Origin: Mucilaginibacter tundrae
GTDB taxonomy: Bacteria > Bacteroidota > Bacteroidia > Sphingobacteriales > Sphingobacteriaceae
Reading direction: 5' to 3'
Length of the DNA stretch: 64,000 bases
Assembly (NCBI RefSeq): GCF_013408825.1
Contig: NZ_JACCBZ010000001.1
Coordinates: forward strand, 248,001 to 312,000
The position numbers and the translations under genes are program-made. Every line of letters starts with the position of its first letter. The stretch's first letter is position 1. A model generated the notes under the pieces. It ran no database searches. It was not told the origin of the DNA and worked only from the letters and a program-made list of their open reading frames with translations. This document shows positions 15,682 to 25,147 of this stretch, piece after piece.

Positions 15682-17784
15682 TTGAATCCTTTTCAAACCC
15701 CCATTGAGTATTTAAAAGGCGTAGGCCTTTCCCGCGCGGGTGTTTTGAAGAAAGAATTAGGGCTGGCTACCTTTGAGGACTTGCTACGTCATTTCCCGTA
15801 TAAGTATATTGATCGTACCCGTTTTTACAAGATACGCGACATTGAGCCTGAGTTGCCCTACGTACAGGTAATTGCCCGCATCAGCAGTAAGGAACTGTTA
15901 GGTGATAAACGTACCAAACGACTGGTGATTCAGGCTCAGGACGATACTGGTGTAATGGAATTGGTATGGTTTCAGGGCATTAAGTGGATGGAGAAGACGC
16001 TGATACCAGGCAAAGCATACGTGATATTTGGTAAACCGGGATTTTTTAATGGTAAAGCTCAAATGGCTCATCCCGAAATGGAGCTCTACTCGCCGGCTAA
16101 CCTGGCACGAAATGGCAACCTAACTTTACAGCCCGCTTATAGCTCTACAGAAAAGCTAAAGCAATTTATGCTGGATAGTAAAGGCTTACAAAAGCTGGTT
16201 GCGACACTGTTAGACCAATGTGCTAAGGATATACATGAAAGCCTGCCGCAATACATCATCAATAAATATCGGTTAGTTGATAAGGCTACCGCATACCGTA
16301 ACATTCATTTCCCGGGCGATGCCGCCGCTTTAAATGAAGCCCAGCACCGTCTAAAATTTGAAGAGCTGTTTTTATTGCAATTGCGGATGCTGAAAAGCAA
16401 GATGCATCGCACCTTAAAATTCAAGGGGAATATATTCGGTACGGTTGGTACTATATTTAATGATTTTTATGAGCATAAACTCCCATTTCCGCTAACTAAT
16501 GCGCAGAAACGGGTATTAAAAGAGATACGACAAGACACCCAGCGTGGCGTACAAATGAACCGGCTTTTACAAGGCGATGTAGGCAGCGGCAAAACCGTAG
16601 TAGCTTTAATGAGCATGCTGATCGCTATTGATAACGGCTTCCAAACCTGTATTATGGCGCCGACGGAAATATTGGCCAATCAGCATTATCAAACTATCAA
16701 GGACCTGGTGGGTGATGATTTTGTTGAAGTGGCCCTGCTTACCGGCTCTACATCCCAAAAAGCACGCAAAGTTTTGCATCAACGGTTAGAGAACGGTGAA
16801 CTAAAAATACTGATAGGTACCCACGCGCTCATCGAAGATAAAGTTCAGTATAAAAATCTGGGGCTTGTTGTAATTGATGAGCAGCACCGCTTTGGTGTGG
16901 AACAACGCGCCAAACTGTGGCGGAAGAATGTTATTCCACCACATATTTTAGTGATGACAGCTACGCCCATCCCGCGAACTTTAGCCATGACTTTGTATGG
17001 CGATCTGGATATATCAGTAATTGATGAACTACCCGCAGGGCGCAAGCCGATAAAAACAGTACATTTTTACGAGAACCAGCGGTTGCGGATGTTCGGTTTT
17101 ATGAAACAGGAGATTGCTCTGGGTAGGCAGATCTACGTGGTGTATCCGTTGATAAAAGAGAGCGAGAAACTCGACCTGAAAAATTTGGAAGATGGCATTA
17201 ATGTAATGAGCCATGAATTTCCGAAACCTGATTATCAGCTTAGCATTGTGCACGGTAAATTAAAAGCTGCCGAAAAGGATTATGAGATGCAACGTTTTAT
17301 TAAAGGCGAAACTCATATTATGGTAGCTACCACCGTAATTGAGGTAGGTGTTAATGTGCCTAATGCCTCGGTAATGATCATCGAGAATGCCGAACGCTTC
17401 GGCCTGTCGCAGTTGCACCAGCTACGAGGCCGAGTAGGGCGCGGTGCCGAACAATCATATTGCATACTTATGAGCAATCATAAACTCAGCCACGATGGCC
17501 GTAAAAGGCTTAATACTATGGTTAAAACCAATAATGGGTTCGAGATAGCGGAAATAGATTTGGAGTTGCGTGGCCCGGGAAACATTGAAGGTACTGAGCA
17601 AAGCGGTGTGCTTGATTTAAAAATGGCAAACCTGGCAACCGACCAGCAATTATTGATACAAGTACGCAAAATTGTGGAAGGTATTTTTGAAACCGACCCA
17701 CAACTGGCAAATCCGGAGCACCAGATTTTGCACCATTCGTTGCATGCAAAAGAGCAAGGTTTGAGCTGGGATAAAATATCCTAA
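15682..17784 (+). CDS. recG: ATP-dependent DNA helicase RecG
   Basis: A 700-aa protein, full length for RecG. The wedge/OB domain covers about residues 55-160 (DRTRFYKIRDIEPELPYVQV onwards), then superfamily 2 motifs: LLQGDVGSGKTVVALMSM (motif I, near residue 290), MAPTEILANQH (Ia), VVIDEQHRFGVEQR (II), MTATPIPRTLAMT (III), ATTVIEVGVNVPNAS (V) and QLHQLRGRVGRG (VI). RecG remodels stalled replication forks and Holliday junctions. The start is a TTG at 15682, the only start codon close to the conserved PFQTPIEYLKGVG opening. Probably co-transcribed with ridA. Confidence 0.96.
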   Translation: MNPFQTPIEYLKGVGLSRAGVLKKELGLATFEDLLRHFPYKYIDRTRFYKIRDIEPELPYVQVIARISSKELLGDKRTKRLVIQAQDDTGVMELVWFQGIKWMEKTLIPGKAYVIFGKPGFFNGKAQMAHPEMELYSPANLARNGNLTLQPAYSSTEKLKQFMLDSKGLQKLVATLLDQCAKDIHESLPQYIINKYRLVDKATAYRNIHFPGDAAALNEAQHRLKFEELFLLQLRMLKSKMHRTLKFKGNIFGTVGTIFNDFYEHKLPFPLTNAQKRVLKEIRQDTQRGVQMNRLLQGDVGSGKTVVALMSMLIAIDNGFQTCIMAPTEILANQHYQTIKDLVGDDFVEVALLTGSTSQKARKVLHQRLENGELKILIGTHALIEDKVQYKNLGLVVIDEQHRFGVEQRAKLWRKNVIPPHILVMTATPIPRTLAMTLYGDLDISVIDELPAGRKPIKTVHFYENQRLRMFGFMKQEIALGRQIYVVYPLIKESEKLDLKNLEDGINVMSHEFPKPDYQLSIVHGKLKAAEKDYEMQRFIKGETHIMVATTVIEVGVNVPNASVMIIENAERFGLSQLHQLRGRVGRGAEQSYCILMSNHKLSHDGRKRLNTMVKTNNGFEIAEIDLELRGPGNIEGTEQSGVLDLKMANLATDQQLLIQVRKIVEGIFETDPQLANPEHQILHHSLHAKEQGLSWDKIS

Positions 17785-17872
17785 ATGTAATTTTACGGTG
17801 ATAATCTCTATTCACCCACTATAAATTGCTGTATAAATAGTAATTTTACGGCACATCAACCCATATAGTATA

Positions 17873-19207
17873 GTGCCCGACCCAGTCAGTCAACCCAAAA
17901 AAGATTCATTTGCAGCTTTACGATACAAGGACTTTCGTTCCTACCTTGGAATGCGCTTCTTTTTCACACTTGCATATCAAATGCAAACTACAGTTTTAGG
18001 ATTTTATATTTACCAGATGACGCATAGCAAAGTTGCTATCGCCTTTATTGGTTTAAGTGAAGCCTTACCGGCAGTTGGCATAGCGCTATATGGCGGTTAC
18101 ATTGCCGATAAATACGAGAAGCGTAAAATGCTCCTGATGATATATACCGGCGTTTTAATTTCATCGCTGGTTATATTTAGCGTTACACTTAAAGATGTTG
18201 CCAGTTATATTTCCACTAGCTGGATAATTCCTACCATGTATGCCATGATATTTTGTAACGGTGTTGCACGGGCTTTTTACGGGCCTGCCACATTCATCGT
18301 TTATACTAATAGCGTACCACGCGAGGTTTATCCAAATGCAAGTACCTGGAGCAGCACCGGCTGGCAGATCGCATCGATATTTGGCCCTATGCTTGCCGGT
18401 TTTACATACGCTTTTGCAGGTAAAATTATTCCCGGCCTTAGCGGGGTGACTGCAACCTTTAGCATCATTCTTATTTCGCTGGTTATAGCTTTAGTATTAG
18501 TTTACCGACTTAAAAAATATCCAGCAGTTTTTGTTGCTAAGGAAAGCATCAAAAAGAGTCTTTCGGCCGGGTTGCATTTTGTTTTCAATAATAAAATGTT
18601 GTTGTACGCCATGAGTCTGGATCTTTTCTCCGTATTTTTTGGCGGCGTAGTGGCCCTGTTGCCTGTATTTGCGCTCGATATTTTAAAAGTAGGTGCTGAA
18701 GGCTTAGGTGTGATGCGTATGGCATCATCATTAGGTGCAGCGCTTACCATGATCGTTATGGTAAAGTTTTCGCCAATGGGAAAACCATGGCGAAACCTGC
18801 TGATAGCAGTAACCGGATTTGGTTGTAGTATTATCGCTTTTGGTTTGTCCACCAGTTTCTACTTATCCTTAATATGTTTATTTGCACAAGGGGCATTTGA
18901 TAGTGTAAGCGTGATCATCCGCGGTACTTTAATGCAATTATTAGTACCTGATGAAATGCGGGGAAGGGTATCGGCAGTGAGTTCGATGTTTATCGGCTCA
19001 TCAAACGAAATAGGCGATTTTGAATCGGGAATGGCGGCTAAGCTTTTGAATACTATCCCTGCCGTATTGTTTGGCGGAAGCATGACGCTAATGATTGTAA
19101 CGTTTACCTATTTTAAAACGAAAAGCTTGTTGCCTTTAAAATTAGAGGATATACACGTGCCAAAAGAAAACACGGACCAAAAAGAAGAAGAGGTAGCGGC
19201 TACCTAA
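17873..19207 (+). CDS. Major facilitator superfamily transporter
   Basis: A 444-aa protein with about twelve hydrophobic segments and an opening typical of MFS_3/EntS-like carriers (SFAALRYKDFRSYLGMRFFFTLAYQMQTTVLGFYIYQMT). The loop between helices 2 and 3 carries the MFS signature GGYIADKYEKRKML (G-x-x-x-D-[RK]-x-x-[RK]-[RK]), and a second DEMRGRVSAVSSMF lies in the C-terminal half. Carriers of this type export small hydrophobic molecules or siderophores by proton antiport; the substrate is not predictable. The start is a GTG at 17873. The hydrophilic C-terminal tail ends in EEEVAAT. Followed by inverted repeats, convergent with an ABC exporter gene. Confidence 0.9.
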   Translation: MPDPVSQPKKDSFAALRYKDFRSYLGMRFFFTLAYQMQTTVLGFYIYQMTHSKVAIAFIGLSEALPAVGIALYGGYIADKYEKRKMLLMIYTGVLISSLVIFSVTLKDVASYISTSWIIPTMYAMIFCNGVARAFYGPATFIVYTNSVPREVYPNASTWSSTGWQIASIFGPMLAGFTYAFAGKIIPGLSGVTATFSIILISLVIALVLVYRLKKYPAVFVAKESIKKSLSAGLHFVFNNKMLLYAMSLDLFSVFFGGVVALLPVFALDILKVGAEGLGVMRMASSLGAALTMIVMVKFSPMGKPWRNLLIAVTGFGCSIIAFGLSTSFYLSLICLFAQGAFDSVSVIIRGTLMQLLVPDEMRGRVSAVSSMFIGSSNEIGDFESGMAAKLLNTIPAVLFGGSMTLMIVTFTYFKTKSLLPLKLEDIHVPKENTDQKEEEVAAT

Positions 19208-19317
19208 TTGGGCATTGCCTCCGGCCCGGGCTGTACACTCATACCGCGCGGGCATTAGGCTCGAAAGCCGGTATCCGCTCCATCCCTAATGCGGATATAT
19301 TTCTATAAACAAAATTA

Positions 19318-19402
19318 TCATTCTGAGCGCAGCGAAGAATCTTCTGCATCAAGCATAGTTCGCTTGCATGTTGGCGAAGATTCTTCGCCGCGCTCAGAAT
19401 GA
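19318..19402. repeat. Intergenic inverted repeat (TCATTCTGAGCGCAGCGAAG family)
   Basis: Left arm 19318-19343 and right arm 19376-19402 are complementary over 26 nt with one mismatch. The same arm sequence is found singly at 41612-41637 and, in the reverse direction, at 49260-49290. This makes it a dispersed family. It sits between two convergent genes, together with GC-rich sequence at 19215-19300 that includes the palindrome CCGCGCGG. Confidence 0.88.
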
Positions 19403-19428
19403 CAACTTGCAAAAGTATAGCTTGTGTG

Positions 19429-21183
19429 TTACGCTTCTACCACATCCTTCTCACCTATCTGTTGCCTCCACATAGCATAGTAAAGGCCTTTTTGGGCAAG
19501 CAGGTCGGCATGTTTGCCGGATTCGATGATATTGCCTTTCTCCAGCACATACACTCTGTCAGCGTGCATAATGGTTGATAAGCGGTGAGCTATCAATATG
19601 GTGATATGATCGCCAAATACAGATACATCTTTAATGGTTTCGGTAATCTCCTCTTCGGTTAATGAATCGAGCGAAGAGGTTGCTTCATCAAACACCAAAA
19701 TATCAGGCCTGCGCAGCAAAGCACGGGCTATGGATAGACGTTGTTTTTCGCCACCAGATACTTTTACACCACCCTCACCTATTACCGTATCTAAACCACG
19801 GTCTGCACGGGCTAATAACGTTTGGCAAGCAGCTTTTTCTAAAGCTTGCATACATTCGGCATCCGTAGCATTCGGACGTACAAACAATAGATTCTCACGT
19901 ATAGTACCCGAGAACAATTGGGTATCCTGTGTTACGAAACCAATTTTTTCACGCAATTGATCAAGGTCAATATCCTTGCTTAATACGTTGTTATATAAAA
20001 TATCCCCCTCTAACGGCTGATATAAGCCTACCAACAATTTCACCAAAGTTGTTTTACCCGAACCTGATGGCCCAACAAAAGCTATGGTTTCGCCAATATT
20101 AGTTTCAAAACTGATGTGGTTAAGCGCATTGCGATTGGCAGTTAGGTGTTTAAAGCTTACATTATCAAAAGCTAGCTTATTAACGGTTTCTAAAAGAACC
20201 GGTTTTTCAGGTTTTTCATCAACCGGTGTATTCAATATCTTTTCGAAATTACCTAAAGAAACTTCAGCCTCGCGCCAGGCAACAATCACATTACCAAGTT
20301 CCTGTAAGGGGTTAAACAAAAAGAAAGAGTAGAATAATAAGCTGATATATTGACCGGGAGTGATCGTTTGTCCGAAGATCAACAACAACAAAACCACTAC
20401 CATAGTACTCCTTACAAAGTTCACGGTTGTACCCTGCACAAAGCTCATGCTGCGTACGTATTTCACTTTTTTAAGTTCGAGGCCTAATATTTTATAGGTG
20501 GTATTGTTTAAGCGGTTAATTTCCTGCTTAACCAAACCTAAGCTTTTTACCAGTTCGATATTTCTTAATGATTCGGTTGTTGAACCCGCCAAAGCGGTTG
20601 TTTCAGAAAGAATACTGCGTTGAATCTTTTTGATCCTACGGCTAAGCGCAACGCTCACAAATGTGATAATTGGAATAGCGGCAACGTATACCAATGTTAC
20701 CTTGTAACTCACAAACAGCGAGTACACAATAACAAACGTCATACCGGTAATACTCACAAAAAGCACTCCGATAAATGAAGTAATAAATGCTTCACAATCT
20801 AAACGTACTTTTTGCAGGATACCCAAGGTTTCGCCGCTGCGCTGATCTTCAAAAACCTGGTAAGGTAATTCAAGCGAGCGTTTTAGGCCATCAGCATACA
20901 TTTCTGCACCTGTTTTTTGGGTGATGATATTGGTAAAATAATCCTGGAAGTTTTTTGCTATACGCGATACCATAGCAACGCCAATAGCTAAACCCACCAA
21001 TTTAAGCGCCCTAAAAAGGTACACGTGGTAATCGAGTTTATTATGCTGGTTGATCACTGTGTCGAAAATTCGACCGGAAATATATGGATCAAGTAAAGAA
21101 AAACCGATGTTAATCGCTGCAAATAACAATGCGGAAGCTACTATCCAACGATGTTTTTTAAGATATGATAAGAGTATTTTCAT
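19429..21183 (-). CDS. ABC transporter, fused permease and ATPase (exporter type)
   Basis: A 584-aa half-transporter. I use the ATG at 21183 (MKILLSYLKKHRW); the GTG three codons earlier is less typical. Six membrane helices occupy about residues 1-305, followed by a complete ATPase domain: Walker A GPSGSGKTTLVKLL near 365, Q-loop TQDTQL, signature VSGGEKQRLSIARAL, Walker B ILVFDEATSSLD, H-loop IAHRLST. It belongs to the MsbA/lipid exporter-like group but has only general similarity to the one at 8130. Substrate unknown. It is separated from frr by the frr terminator, so it is probably transcribed separately. Confidence 0.92.
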   Translation of the reverse strand: MKILLSYLKKHRWIVASALLFAAINIGFSLLDPYISGRIFDTVINQHNKLDYHVYLFRALKLVGLAIGVAMVSRIAKNFQDYFTNIITQKTGAEMYADGLKRSLELPYQVFEDQRSGETLGILQKVRLDCEAFITSFIGVLFVSITGMTFVIVYSLFVSYKVTLVYVAAIPIITFVSVALSRRIKKIQRSILSETTALAGSTTESLRNIELVKSLGLVKQEINRLNNTTYKILGLELKKVKYVRSMSFVQGTTVNFVRSTMVVVLLLLIFGQTITPGQYISLLFYSFFLFNPLQELGNVIVAWREAEVSLGNFEKILNTPVDEKPEKPVLLETVNKLAFDNVSFKHLTANRNALNHISFETNIGETIAFVGPSGSGKTTLVKLLVGLYQPLEGDILYNNVLSKDIDLDQLREKIGFVTQDTQLFSGTIRENLLFVRPNATDAECMQALEKAACQTLLARADRGLDTVIGEGGVKVSGGEKQRLSIARALLRRPDILVFDEATSSLDSLTEEEITETIKDVSVFGDHITILIAHRLSTIMHADRVYVLEKGNIIESGKHADLLAQKGLYYAMWRQQIGEKDVVEA

Positions 21184-21198
21184 GATTTCCACAAAAAT

Positions 21199-21234
21199 AA
21201 AAAAAGGGAATGGCTAAGTAGCTCATTCCCTTTA
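21199..21234 (-). terminator. Intrinsic terminator of frr
   Basis: Read on the minus strand, AAAGGGAATGAGC and GCCATTCCCTTT form a stem followed by a run of seven T. It starts about 20 bp after the frr stop and overlaps the leader of the ABC transporter gene. Confidence 0.85.
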
Positions 21235-21254
21235 ATTTGACATTAAGTTGGTAT

Positions 21255-21818
21255 TTACACCGTCATGATGTCTTTTTCCTTAGCCTCAGAATGCTGATCG
21301 ACCTTAATAATATAGGCGTCAGTAAGCTTCTGAATCTCGGCTTCGCCTGCTTTCATCTCATCTTCTGATACACCTTCAGCTTTTAATTTTCTTATTTTTT
21401 CGTTTGCGTCCTTACGTAAGTTACGGATAGCGATCTTGCCTGTTTCTGCCTCACCTTTAGCCCTTTTAACCAAATCGCGGCGGCGCTCTTCGGTCAATGG
21501 CGGAACGTTTAAGCGGATAATTATACCATCGTTCTGAGGGTTTAAACCCAGATTGGCTTCCATTATCGCCTTTTCAATCGGGCCTAACATATTTTTTTCC
21601 CATGGCTGTACCACAATGGTACGGGCATCGGGCGTGTTTACGTTACCGATCTGGCTTAATGGCGTGGAGGTTCCGTAATAATCAACATAAACATCATCCA
21701 GCATAGCAGGGCTTGCTTTACCGGCACGTATTTTTTGCAATTCGTTTTCGCAATGGTCAATGGCTTTATCCATTAAAGCCTTTGTTTCAGTCACCTGTTT
21801 TTTAATGAGTTCGCTCAT
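21255..21818 (-). CDS. frr: Ribosome recycling factor
   Basis: A 187-aa protein, the standard length. Family landmarks are present: KIRAGKASPAMLDDVYVDYYGTSTPL, NVNTPDARTIVVQPW, EKAIMEANLGLNPQNDGIIIRLNVPPLTEERRRDLVK, then RNLRKDANEKIRKL and the long C-terminal helix. RRF with EF-G splits post-termination ribosomes. It is usually encoded directly after pyrH. Here a 66-aa antitoxin-like gene on the opposite strand separates the two, so they are probably transcribed separately. A TATTTTTG -7-like element lies at 21842-21835 on the minus strand. Confidence 0.98.
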   Translation of the reverse strand: MSELIKKQVTETKALMDKAIDHCENELQKIRAGKASPAMLDDVYVDYYGTSTPLSQIGNVNTPDARTIVVQPWEKNMLGPIEKAIMEANLGLNPQNDGIIIRLNVPPLTEERRRDLVKRAKGEAETGKIAIRNLRKDANEKIRKLKAEGVSEDEMKAGEAEIQKLTDAYIIKVDQHSEAKEKDIMTV

Positions 21819-22016
21819 CGATATAGATTTTTGACAAAAATAGTAAAAAGTATGATTTTAGGGTTATCTAATCTCAACTCTACAAAGCGGATAAAGGGGA
21901 AATTGTTTTTGAGGCTTCGCAGCGTCATCTTCGAGAAACCCTGCAGGACAGAAAATTGATTTTTATGATTATTAAAAAAGATATTTTTTCTTTAATTTTT
22001 AACAATATGCATACAA

Positions 22017-22217
22017 ATGCAGGAAATATTAGATATGAGTGTGGCTGAACGCATTTTGATGATAGAGAAGATTTGGGATAGTATTGATCCTAATTCTATC
22101 CCCATGCTCTCAACTCATGAACAGGAACTGGATAATAGATTAAACCGCTATGCAAAAGGTGAAACCACCTTTGTTAGTTGGGAAGATATTAAAAACGAGT
22201 TAAATTCTGCCAAGTAA
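22017..22217 (+). CDS. Addiction-module component, orphan antitoxin-like
   Basis: A 66-aa protein with the pattern of the small addiction module family (TIGR02574-like): an N-terminal helix with MSVAERILMIEKIWDSI, a SIPMLSTHEQELDNRLNRY middle part, and an acidic-Trp segment VSWEDIKNEL. In other genomes such proteins are followed by a ParE/RelE toxin gene. Here the next gene is pyrH on the opposite strand, and the 37 bp between hold no toxin. It is therefore an orphan, either a relic or one with another role. It sits on the plus strand in the middle of the translation gene block. Confidence 0.75.
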   Translation: MQEILDMSVAERILMIEKIWDSIDPNSIPMLSTHEQELDNRLNRYAKGETTFVSWEDIKNELNSAK

Positions 22218-22254
22218 ATCCCAAATAAGAAGATAGATAACGAATATTTATTAT

Positions 22255-22959
22255 CTATTTTACTAAAGTGCCTATTGGTTCGCCTTTGGCTATCTTCATA
22301 AAGTTACCTTCCTTGTTCATATCAAAAACGATGATAGGCAGGTTGTTTTCCTGGCAAAGGGTAATAGCGGTCATATCCATTACATTTAATCCTTTATCGT
22401 ATACTTCCTGGAAAGAAATTTCATCATAACGTGTAGCAGATGGTTCTTTCTCCGGGTCGGCGGTATAGATACCGTCAACACGGGTGCCTTTCAATACCAC
22501 GTCGGCTTTAATTTCGATTGCGCGCAGGGAAGCGGCTGTATCGGTCGTAAAATATGGGTTACCTGTACCGGCGCCAAAAATCACGATCTTGTTTTCTTCC
22601 AGATGATGCATGGCACGGCGGCGGATGTAAGGCTCGCAGATCTGCTCCATTTTAATGGCAGATTGCAGTCGGGTTTCCACACCAATACTTTCCAATGCAT
22701 TTTGAAGGGCCATGCAATTAATAACGGTGGCCAGCATTCCCATATAATCAGCCTGGGCGCGTTCCATGCCCGATTTTTCGGCACTTAGCCCTCTGAAAAT
22801 GTTACCGCCTCCTACAACAACCGCGATTTCGATACCTTCATCAAAAACGCTTTTTATATCTTTTGCATACTGCAATACCTGGTTATTATCAATACCGTAT
22901 TGCCTGTCGCCCATAAGGGATTCGCCGCTAAGTTTTAGTAGGATTCTTTTATATTGCAT
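22255..22959 (-). CDS. pyrH: UMP kinase
   Basis: A 234-aa amino-acid kinase family protein: [15 protein letters not shown] at the N-terminus, [11 protein letters not shown] (phosphate binding), the [15 protein letters not shown] helix, [19 protein letters not shown], and [21 protein letters not shown]. It makes UDP from UMP with ATP, acts as a hexamer and is often regulated by GTP/UTP. The order rpsB-tsf-pyrH-frr is the conserved bacterial arrangement; here nagA lies between tsf and pyrH. A TAATTTTG element at 22980-22973 on the minus strand, 14 bp before the ATG, may be its own promoter. Confidence 0.98.
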   Translation of the reverse strand: MQYKRILLKLSGESLMGDRQYGIDNNQVLQYAKDIKSVFDEGIEIAVVVGGGNIFRGLSAEKSGMERAQADYMGMLATVINCMALQNALESIGVETRLQSAIKMEQICEPYIRRRAMHHLEENKIVIFGAGTGNPYFTTDTAASLRAIEIKADVVLKGTRVDGIYTADPEKEPSATRYDEISFQEVYDKGLNVMDMTAITLCQENNLPIIVFDMNKEGNFMKIAKGEPIGTLVK

Positions 22960-23011
22960 GAGGAGAGTTTGTCAAAATTATAGAAATAAATCTATTGTTA
23001 AAATTATATAT

Positions 23012-24127
23012 CTACTTTGTTAAGTACTTGCCTTTAAACAGGGTTCCCTGTACTTCAAAAGCATTGTTAAAAACAATCATGTCGGCATCATATCCGGCTG
23101 TTATTTTTCCTTTTGTTGGTAACGATGCTAATTGAGCGGGGTATAGTGAAGCCATGTTAATAGCCTCAGCCAAAGTTATGCCAACGTGCTCTACACCATT
23201 TTGAACGGCTTTAAGCATAGTTAAACACGAACCTGACAGCGTGCCATCGGGCATGGTATAACGATCGCCTGAGAATTGGTGCTGGTATGTTCCTTCGGTG
23301 GCTGCGGTAACGGCATCAGTAATAAAAAACAGTTTATCACCTAACTCACGTTTAGCTAAACGAACCATCACGAAATCAACATGAACGCCATCATTTACAA
23401 TGCTGGTATATGGTTTTTCTTCGAAGATGGCAGGAATGTAGCCCGGCTCGCGGTGATGCATTAGTGGCATGGCATTAAATAAATGCGTTACCGCTTTTAT
23501 TGGGTTATTTATAAATGTTTTGCCTTGCTGGTAGGTGGCGTTGCTGTGCCCGGAGGATAATAACACGCCATGATCGTTTAGATAATTTATCACTTCCTGA
23601 TCTTGTAGTTCAGGTGCGACGGTCATCATTTTGATAACGCCATCGGCGCTTTCCACCCAACGTTTCACTAATTCAAGCGTGCCTTTTTTAATATACTTTT
23701 CGGGATGCGCACCACGTTTTATTGGATTAAGGAACGGGCCTTCGAGATGCAACCCTAAAAAGTTGCCTTTGGCTTTTTCACGATAAGCTTTAGCTGATTC
23801 GATGCCTTGTTCAACAATAGCATCACTATTGGTGCCGATGCAGGCAAAGAAACCTGTTGTCCCCTGGCTGAGTAGGTCATCCTCCATCCTTTCTAATGCT
23901 GATTCCTCGGGTTTACCGGCGAAGAGCTTGCCGCCACTGCCGTAGATCTGCAAGTCGATTAATCCGGGAGCTACATTGGCTCCGTTTAGATCAATTACAT
24001 GAAGATCTGTTGGAATTGCAGATTCATCGATGATATCGATGATCTTTTCGCCATTAATTAAAATGGCTTTGCCCCTGGTGATCACACCATCGGAGATGAG
24101 TTGGAGGTTGTGGAGTGTGGTTATCAT
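23012..24127 (-). CDS. nagA: N-acetylglucosamine-6-phosphate deacetylase
   Basis: A 371-aa amidohydrolase. Metal and substrate motifs are all present: GLIDLQIYGSGG, FLGLHLEGPFLNPIKRGAH (Glu ligand), LLSSGHSNATYQQG (His ligand), VTHLFNAMPLMHHREPG (His ligand) and the catalytic Asp in FFITDAVTAATEG. It releases acetate from GlcNAc-6-phosphate, feeding amino sugars from chitin or peptidoglycan turnover into glycolysis. The insertion of nagA between tsf and pyrH is unusual; the flanking hairpin repeat at 24130-24215 suggests a local rearrangement. The gene starts 3 bp from that repeat. Confidence 0.95.
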   Translation of the reverse strand: MITTLHNLQLISDGVITRGKAILINGEKIIDIIDESAIPTDLHVIDLNGANVAPGLIDLQIYGSGGKLFAGKPEESALERMEDDLLSQGTTGFFACIGTNSDAIVEQGIESAKAYREKAKGNFLGLHLEGPFLNPIKRGAHPEKYIKKGTLELVKRWVESADGVIKMMTVAPELQDQEVINYLNDHGVLLSSGHSNATYQQGKTFINNPIKAVTHLFNAMPLMHHREPGYIPAIFEEKPYTSIVNDGVHVDFVMVRLAKRELGDKLFFITDAVTAATEGTYQHQFSGDRYTMPDGTLSGSCLTMLKAVQNGVEHVGITLAEAINMASLYPAQLASLPTKGKITAGYDADMIVFNNAFEVQGTLFKGKYLTK

Positions 24128-24129
24128 AT

Positions 24130-24215
24130 AAGCCCCCTCTAAATCTCCCCCGGCAGGGGAGACTTTAAAATTAAGTCTTTTTGCCCTCCCTGCCGGGGAG
24201 GGTTGGGTGGGGCTT
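24130..24215. repeat. Intergenic GC-rich inverted repeat (AGCCCCCTCTAAATCTCCCC family)
   Basis: Left arm 24130-24167 and right arm 24173-24215 pair over about 38 nt with several mismatches; both contain CCGGCAGGG or its complement. A single left-arm copy, 31 of 33 bases identical, is found in the opposite direction at 40879-40911. The element is much richer in G and C than its surroundings. Confidence 0.85.
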
Positions 24216-24217
24216 GC

Positions 24218-24252
24218 AAAAAAAATCCCCCTCGTTAATAAACGAGGGGGAT
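24218..24252 (-). terminator. Intrinsic terminator of the rplM-rpsI-rpsB-tsf operon
   Basis: On the minus strand ATCCCCCTCGTT and AACGAGGGGGAT form a perfect 12-bp stem with a 5-nt loop, followed by a run of eight T. It begins 6 bp after the tsf stop codon. Confidence 0.92.
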
Positions 24253-24258
24253 ATATAT

Positions 24259-25110
24259 TTAAGCTCCTAAAGCTACCCGCTTAAAGGCGGTTACTGTTAG
24301 TCCCTTATCAACGGTGCTTAAAAACTGGGCAACGTTTTTAGATGGATCCTTTACAAACTCCTGGTTTAGTAAAGTGGAGTCTTTGTAGAATTTGTTTAAT
24401 TTACCTGCAGCAATCTTTTCAATCATTTCTTCAGGTTTGCCTTCCGCGCGGATCTGATCTTTAGCGATCTCTAATTCACGCTCGATAACTGTAGCATCAA
24501 CACCGTCTTTATCCAAAGCAACAGGGTTCATAGCAGCAATTTGCATTGCAACGTCTTTACCTGCTTCATCAACACCGGCAGCGTTAGCGCTAAGTGCTAC
24601 TAATACACCTAAACGGTAGTTACCGTGGATGTAAGCAACAACTCTTTCGCCTTCAACAACTTCGTATTTAGATACACCGATTTTTTCGCCGATTGTACCT
24701 GTACGACTAATAATTGCTTCAGCAATAGTAACACGGTTAACTTCGGTATCAATTGATAGTTGGCTTAATGCCTCGATAGAAGCAGGGTTGTTTTGAACGG
24801 CCTCGTTCGCTATCGCATTAGCAAAAGCAATAAACTCAGCATTTTTAGCTACGAAATCAGTTTCGCAGTTTAGTTCGATGATCACACCACGTTTGCCATC
24901 GGCAGATGTACGTGCGATAACAACACCTTCGTTAGACTCGCGATCCTGACGGCTGGCAGCAACTTTAGCGCCTTTTTTTCTTAAAAAATCAATAGCAGCT
25001 TCAAAATCGCCATTGGTTTCAGTTAAAGCTTTTTTGCAATCCATCATGCCTGCACCAGTTTGTTGGCGCAATTTGTTCACATCAGCTGCAGATATTTGTA
25101 CTGTTGACAT
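24259..25110 (-). CDS. tsf: Translation elongation factor Ts
   Basis: A 283-aa protein with the EF-Ts N-terminal UBA-like domain (VNKLRQQTGAGMMDCKKALTETNGDFEAAIDFLRKKG) and the core with TDFVAKN, the EF-Tu nucleotide-exchange motif. It recycles EF-Tu-GDP. An AAAGGA Shine-Dalgarno-like site lies about 9 nt upstream of the ATG. It follows rpsB by 103 bp, with a long-arm hairpin in between, and is closed by a strong terminator. Confidence 0.98.
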   Translation of the reverse strand: MSTVQISAADVNKLRQQTGAGMMDCKKALTETNGDFEAAIDFLRKKGAKVAASRQDRESNEGVVIARTSADGKRGVIIELNCETDFVAKNAEFIAFANAIANEAVQNNPASIEALSQLSIDTEVNRVTIAEAIISRTGTIGEKIGVSKYEVVEGERVVAYIHGNYRLGVLVALSANAAGVDEAGKDVAMQIAAMNPVALDKDGVDATVIERELEIAKDQIRAEGKPEEMIEKIAAGKLNKFYKDSTLLNQEFVKDPSKNVAQFLSTVDKGLTVTAFKRVALGA

Positions 25111-25147
25111 TGTTTTTCCTTTTGTTATTGGTGATTATTTAACAAAG

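Noticed and set aside
16845..17253. Minus-strand frames inside recG
   Set aside because: Mirror frames of a conserved helicase gene, without domain motifs.
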